From assembly GCA_003165595.1 (NCBI GenBank), contig PLWQ01000009.1, positions 1 through 64,000 of the forward strand: DNA of 64,000 bases, in the 5' to 3' direction. Every line of letters begins with the position of its first letter. Position 1 is the stretch's first letter. Source of the stretch: Fibrobacterota bacterium. Its GTDB lineage: Bacteria > Fibrobacterota > Chitinivibrionia > Chitinivibrionales > FEN-1185. The position numbers and the translations under genes are program-made. Below the pieces are notes generated by a model. The model did not search any database and was not told where the DNA came from. It worked only from the letters and a program-made list of their open reading frames with translations. Positions 61,654-64,000 of the stretch are shown here, piece after piece.

Positions 61654-64000
61654 ATGAAGCTCCATGGACGTCTGCTAATAGTGTTGCTTCCCGCACTCAT
61701 TCTGTGCGGGTCCTGGAACAGGGATAATCCGGATGACCCGAGAGGAAACGACTATTATTCCCCAGGTACCGTAACCGATACTGACGGGAATGTTTACCAA
61801 AGGGTAACGATCGGGACGCAGGTGTGGATGACAACGAACCTTAAGACTACTCATTATAACGATGGCACGGCAATCCCATTAGTAACGGTTGGAACGGCGT
61901 GGGCCAATATTTACAATTCCAATCTTACCACACCGGCATATTGCTGGTATAATAACGATTCTATTACCAATAAGAATACCTATGGAGGATTGTACAACTG
62001 GTATGCGGTAAATACCGGAAAACTGGCCCCAAAAGGCTGGCATGTCGCGACGGATTCAGAATGGACTGTACTTGAAAACGTTCTCGGTGACTCAAGTGTG
62101 GCGGGAGGGCCGCTGAAAGAAGCAGGCACAATGCATTGGGCTTCTCCCAATACTGGTGCTACAAATTCATCCGGCTTTTCAGCGCTTCCGGGCGGTGGTC
62201 GTGACTCCTATGGAGTTTTCAGCGTCATTGGCACCTACGGTAGCTGGTGGTCCTCTACGGCCTACGATGCGGCAAATTCGTGGTACCGTGGCATGTTCTA
62301 CAGTGGCGTGGGTGTGTTCCGCCAGGGTGTCAACGGCATCTGTGCAGACGGGTTCAGCGTCCGATGCGTGAAGGACAATGCCGCGCCTGTTGCGCCAAGT
62401 ATCACCATGCAGCCGCATCCCCTGACCGTGACAGTAGGTGGAAGCGTGACGTTCAGCGTGACTGCAACAGGAACGGCCCCGCTTTCGTACCAGTGGTATA
62501 TTGGCAGCACTGCAATTTCAGGGGCAGCTTCAGCGAGTTACTCGATATCGAACGTTCAGGCGGCCAATGCGGGAACGTATACCGTCACGGTATCCAACGG
62601 CACTTTGCCGAATGTAACGAGCAACGGGGCGGTGCTGACAGTGAGTGCTGCTACGGGAGGTACTGTTACCGATATTGATGGAAATGTTTATAACACCGTC
62701 GCAATAGGGACACAAGTCTGGATGGTGGAAAACCTTAAAACCACAAAATATAATGATGGAACACCAATACCGTTGGTGACGGTTGGATCAACATGGATCA
62801 ATCTTACAACAGGCGGGTATTGCTGGTATAATGATTCTATCGCCTACGGGAACACCTACGGAGCATTGTACAATTGGCATGCCGTAAACATGGGAAAACT
62901 TGCCCCAAACGGCTGGCATGTACCGTCAGATTCCGAATGGACCGTACTCACCTCATTCCTTGGCGGCCTGACTGTTGCCGGGGGTGCGCTAAAAGAATCC
63001 GGAACGACACATTGGCTTTCTCCCAACACCGGTGCAACAAATTCGTCCGGTTTCTCGGCGCTTCCGGGTGGTTATCGTAACAACGATGGTTCATTCCTTG
63101 CTGTTGTCACCAACGCTTATTGGTGGTGCTCCCCGGCCAGCGGTGCGCTTAATTCGTGGTATCGTGACATGGCTTGGAATTACGCGGGTGTAGACCGTAA
63201 CGACTTCAATGTACCTTACGGCTTCAGCGTCCGGTGTGTCAAGGATACCAATGCCAATCCTGATACGAATGCCGGGCCCTGGACGACCAAAACCAGCATG
63301 TCCACGGGAACAGCCTACCTGGGCTGTGCCGTACTGGACAACAAGATATACGCCATAGGAGGCAACAACGCCGGCGGCGCGGTCGCTGCGGTTGAGGAGT
63401 ACGACCCCGCCACCGATGTCTGGACTGCGAAACCCAATATGACAACGGGAGGAAGTGTGGGAGCTGCGGTTGTCAATGATTCGATCTATGTGATCGTCGC
63501 CGACTTCTCTTTGGTGTACAGATATGACCCGCTCGCCAACACGTGGACGGCACGGAGCCCCCTGCTGACTGGGGGCAGCAATATGTCGCAGTTGTGAATA
63601 GCAGGATATATGCGGCCGGGGGGTACAACACCACCACTGGTTCGCTGGCCGCCAACGAGGAGTACGATCCCGCCGTCAACGTGTGGACCGCAAAGGCCAG
63701 TATGCCGACTGCCAGGAATGGCCTCACCGTAGCAGCTGTCAATGGCAAAGTCTACGCTATCGGAGGTGAATACTCCTCGAATACCCCTTATGCAACGGTA
63801 GAAGAGTATGACCCGTCGACGAACACTTGGGCAACAAAAGCCAGCATGAAAACGGCAAGAAGAGGGCCGGCGGCGGCGGTGGTTAACAACAAGATCTACG
63901 TGATTGGCGGCGGCGCTACCAGCACAGTTGAGGCATACGATCCTGCCACAAATACATGGACAACCAAGGCCAGCATGCCGACAGCGAGATCGTTTCTGGG
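61654..64000 (+). CDS. FISUMP/Kelch surface lipoprotein, frameshifted at a G tract and cut by the window end
   Basis: A lipobox (LILC at residue 15-18) precedes SWNRDNPDDP. FISUMP domain 1 (about 35-240; YQRVTIGTQVWMTTNLKT, FSVRCVKD) and FISUMP 2 (about 340-535; YNTVAIGTQVWMVENLKTTK) flank an Ig-like domain (about 250-335; PLTVTVGGSVTFSVTATG). Kelch repeats follow (YAIGGNNAGGAVAAVEEYDP). The frame stops at 63595-63597, but from 63573 the frame that would follow an extra G in the five-G run 63571-63575 reads on with three more Kelch repeats (IYAAGGYNTTTGS, VYAIGGEYSS, IYVIGGGATS) to the end of the window. Cause may be slippage, sequencing error or decay. Confidence 0.85.

Overview
The window looks like a chromosomal piece of a Gram-negative, diderm bacterium of the Fibrobacterota / Chitinispirillum neighbourhood. 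The best lineage marker is the last gene, which carries two FISUMP modules (Fibrobacter succinogenes major paralogous domain). C-terminal sorting modules of the type IX secretion kind, many lipoproteins and an abundance of outer-membrane assembly factors agree with this. There are no rRNA genes, CRISPR arrays, prophage or complete insertion sequences; one tRNA-Ser(GCU) is present.

Layout. 0-2.3 kb: end of an apparent secreted-effector locus (fragment of a possible type VI-associated protein, a GH19 chitinase/muramidase-like enzyme, a secreted TPR protein). 2.4-4.4 kb: an orphan sigma-54 response regulator and a degenerate GGDEF-like protein. 4.5-15.3 kb: an envelope-stress block (BON protein, OmpA protein, two paralogous lipoproteins flanking a DUF3494 ice-binding-like protein, CsbD, tiny membrane proteins, MlaEFD lipid transporter, Q-rich exported protein). 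15.3-22.6 kb: TamB, TamA and an AI-2E family permease. 22.8-27.7 kb: small lipoprotein, MgtA-type Mg2+ ATPase, outer-membrane barrel. 27.7-29.8 kb (minus): glycosyltransferase and amidohydrolase. 30-39.6 kb: a second stress/envelope block (PRC-barrel, SPFH, YfdX-like, PPK2 fragment, VIT transporter, transaldolase, YbhP/ClsB-like pair, DUF6600 protein). 39.6-48.1 kb: MacAB exporter, two-domain glycosyltransferase, GH130 phosphorylase, PTS enzyme I. 48.1-49 kb: a hairpin-rich gene-free stretch. 49-52 kb: Ser/Thr kinase with a degenerate GGDEF partner. 52-64 kb: tRNA-Ser, SRAP/YedK, GH30 glycosidase, seven-repeat propeller lipoprotein, a decayed sorting-domain gene, a CsgG-like/PEGA protein and a frameshifted FISUMP/Kelch lipoprotein.

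How it fits together. Five well-formed -24/-12 (sigma-54) promoters stand in front of genes in four different blocks (BON protein, small lipoprotein before MgtA, PRC-barrel protein, SPFH protein, Ser/Thr kinase), and a sigma-54 activator lies in the same window. This suggests a sigma-54-driven cell-envelope/stress regulon, which is the main systems-level inference here. Other notable items are a tandem pair of structured elements at 35.6-35.8 kb with a compensatory base change, an intact mini-gene encoding only the C-terminus of a PPK2 kinase, the kinase/GGDEF-like pair under its own sigma-54 promoter, and two decayed surface-protein genes. All functional calls come from reading motifs by eye; no database search was run.
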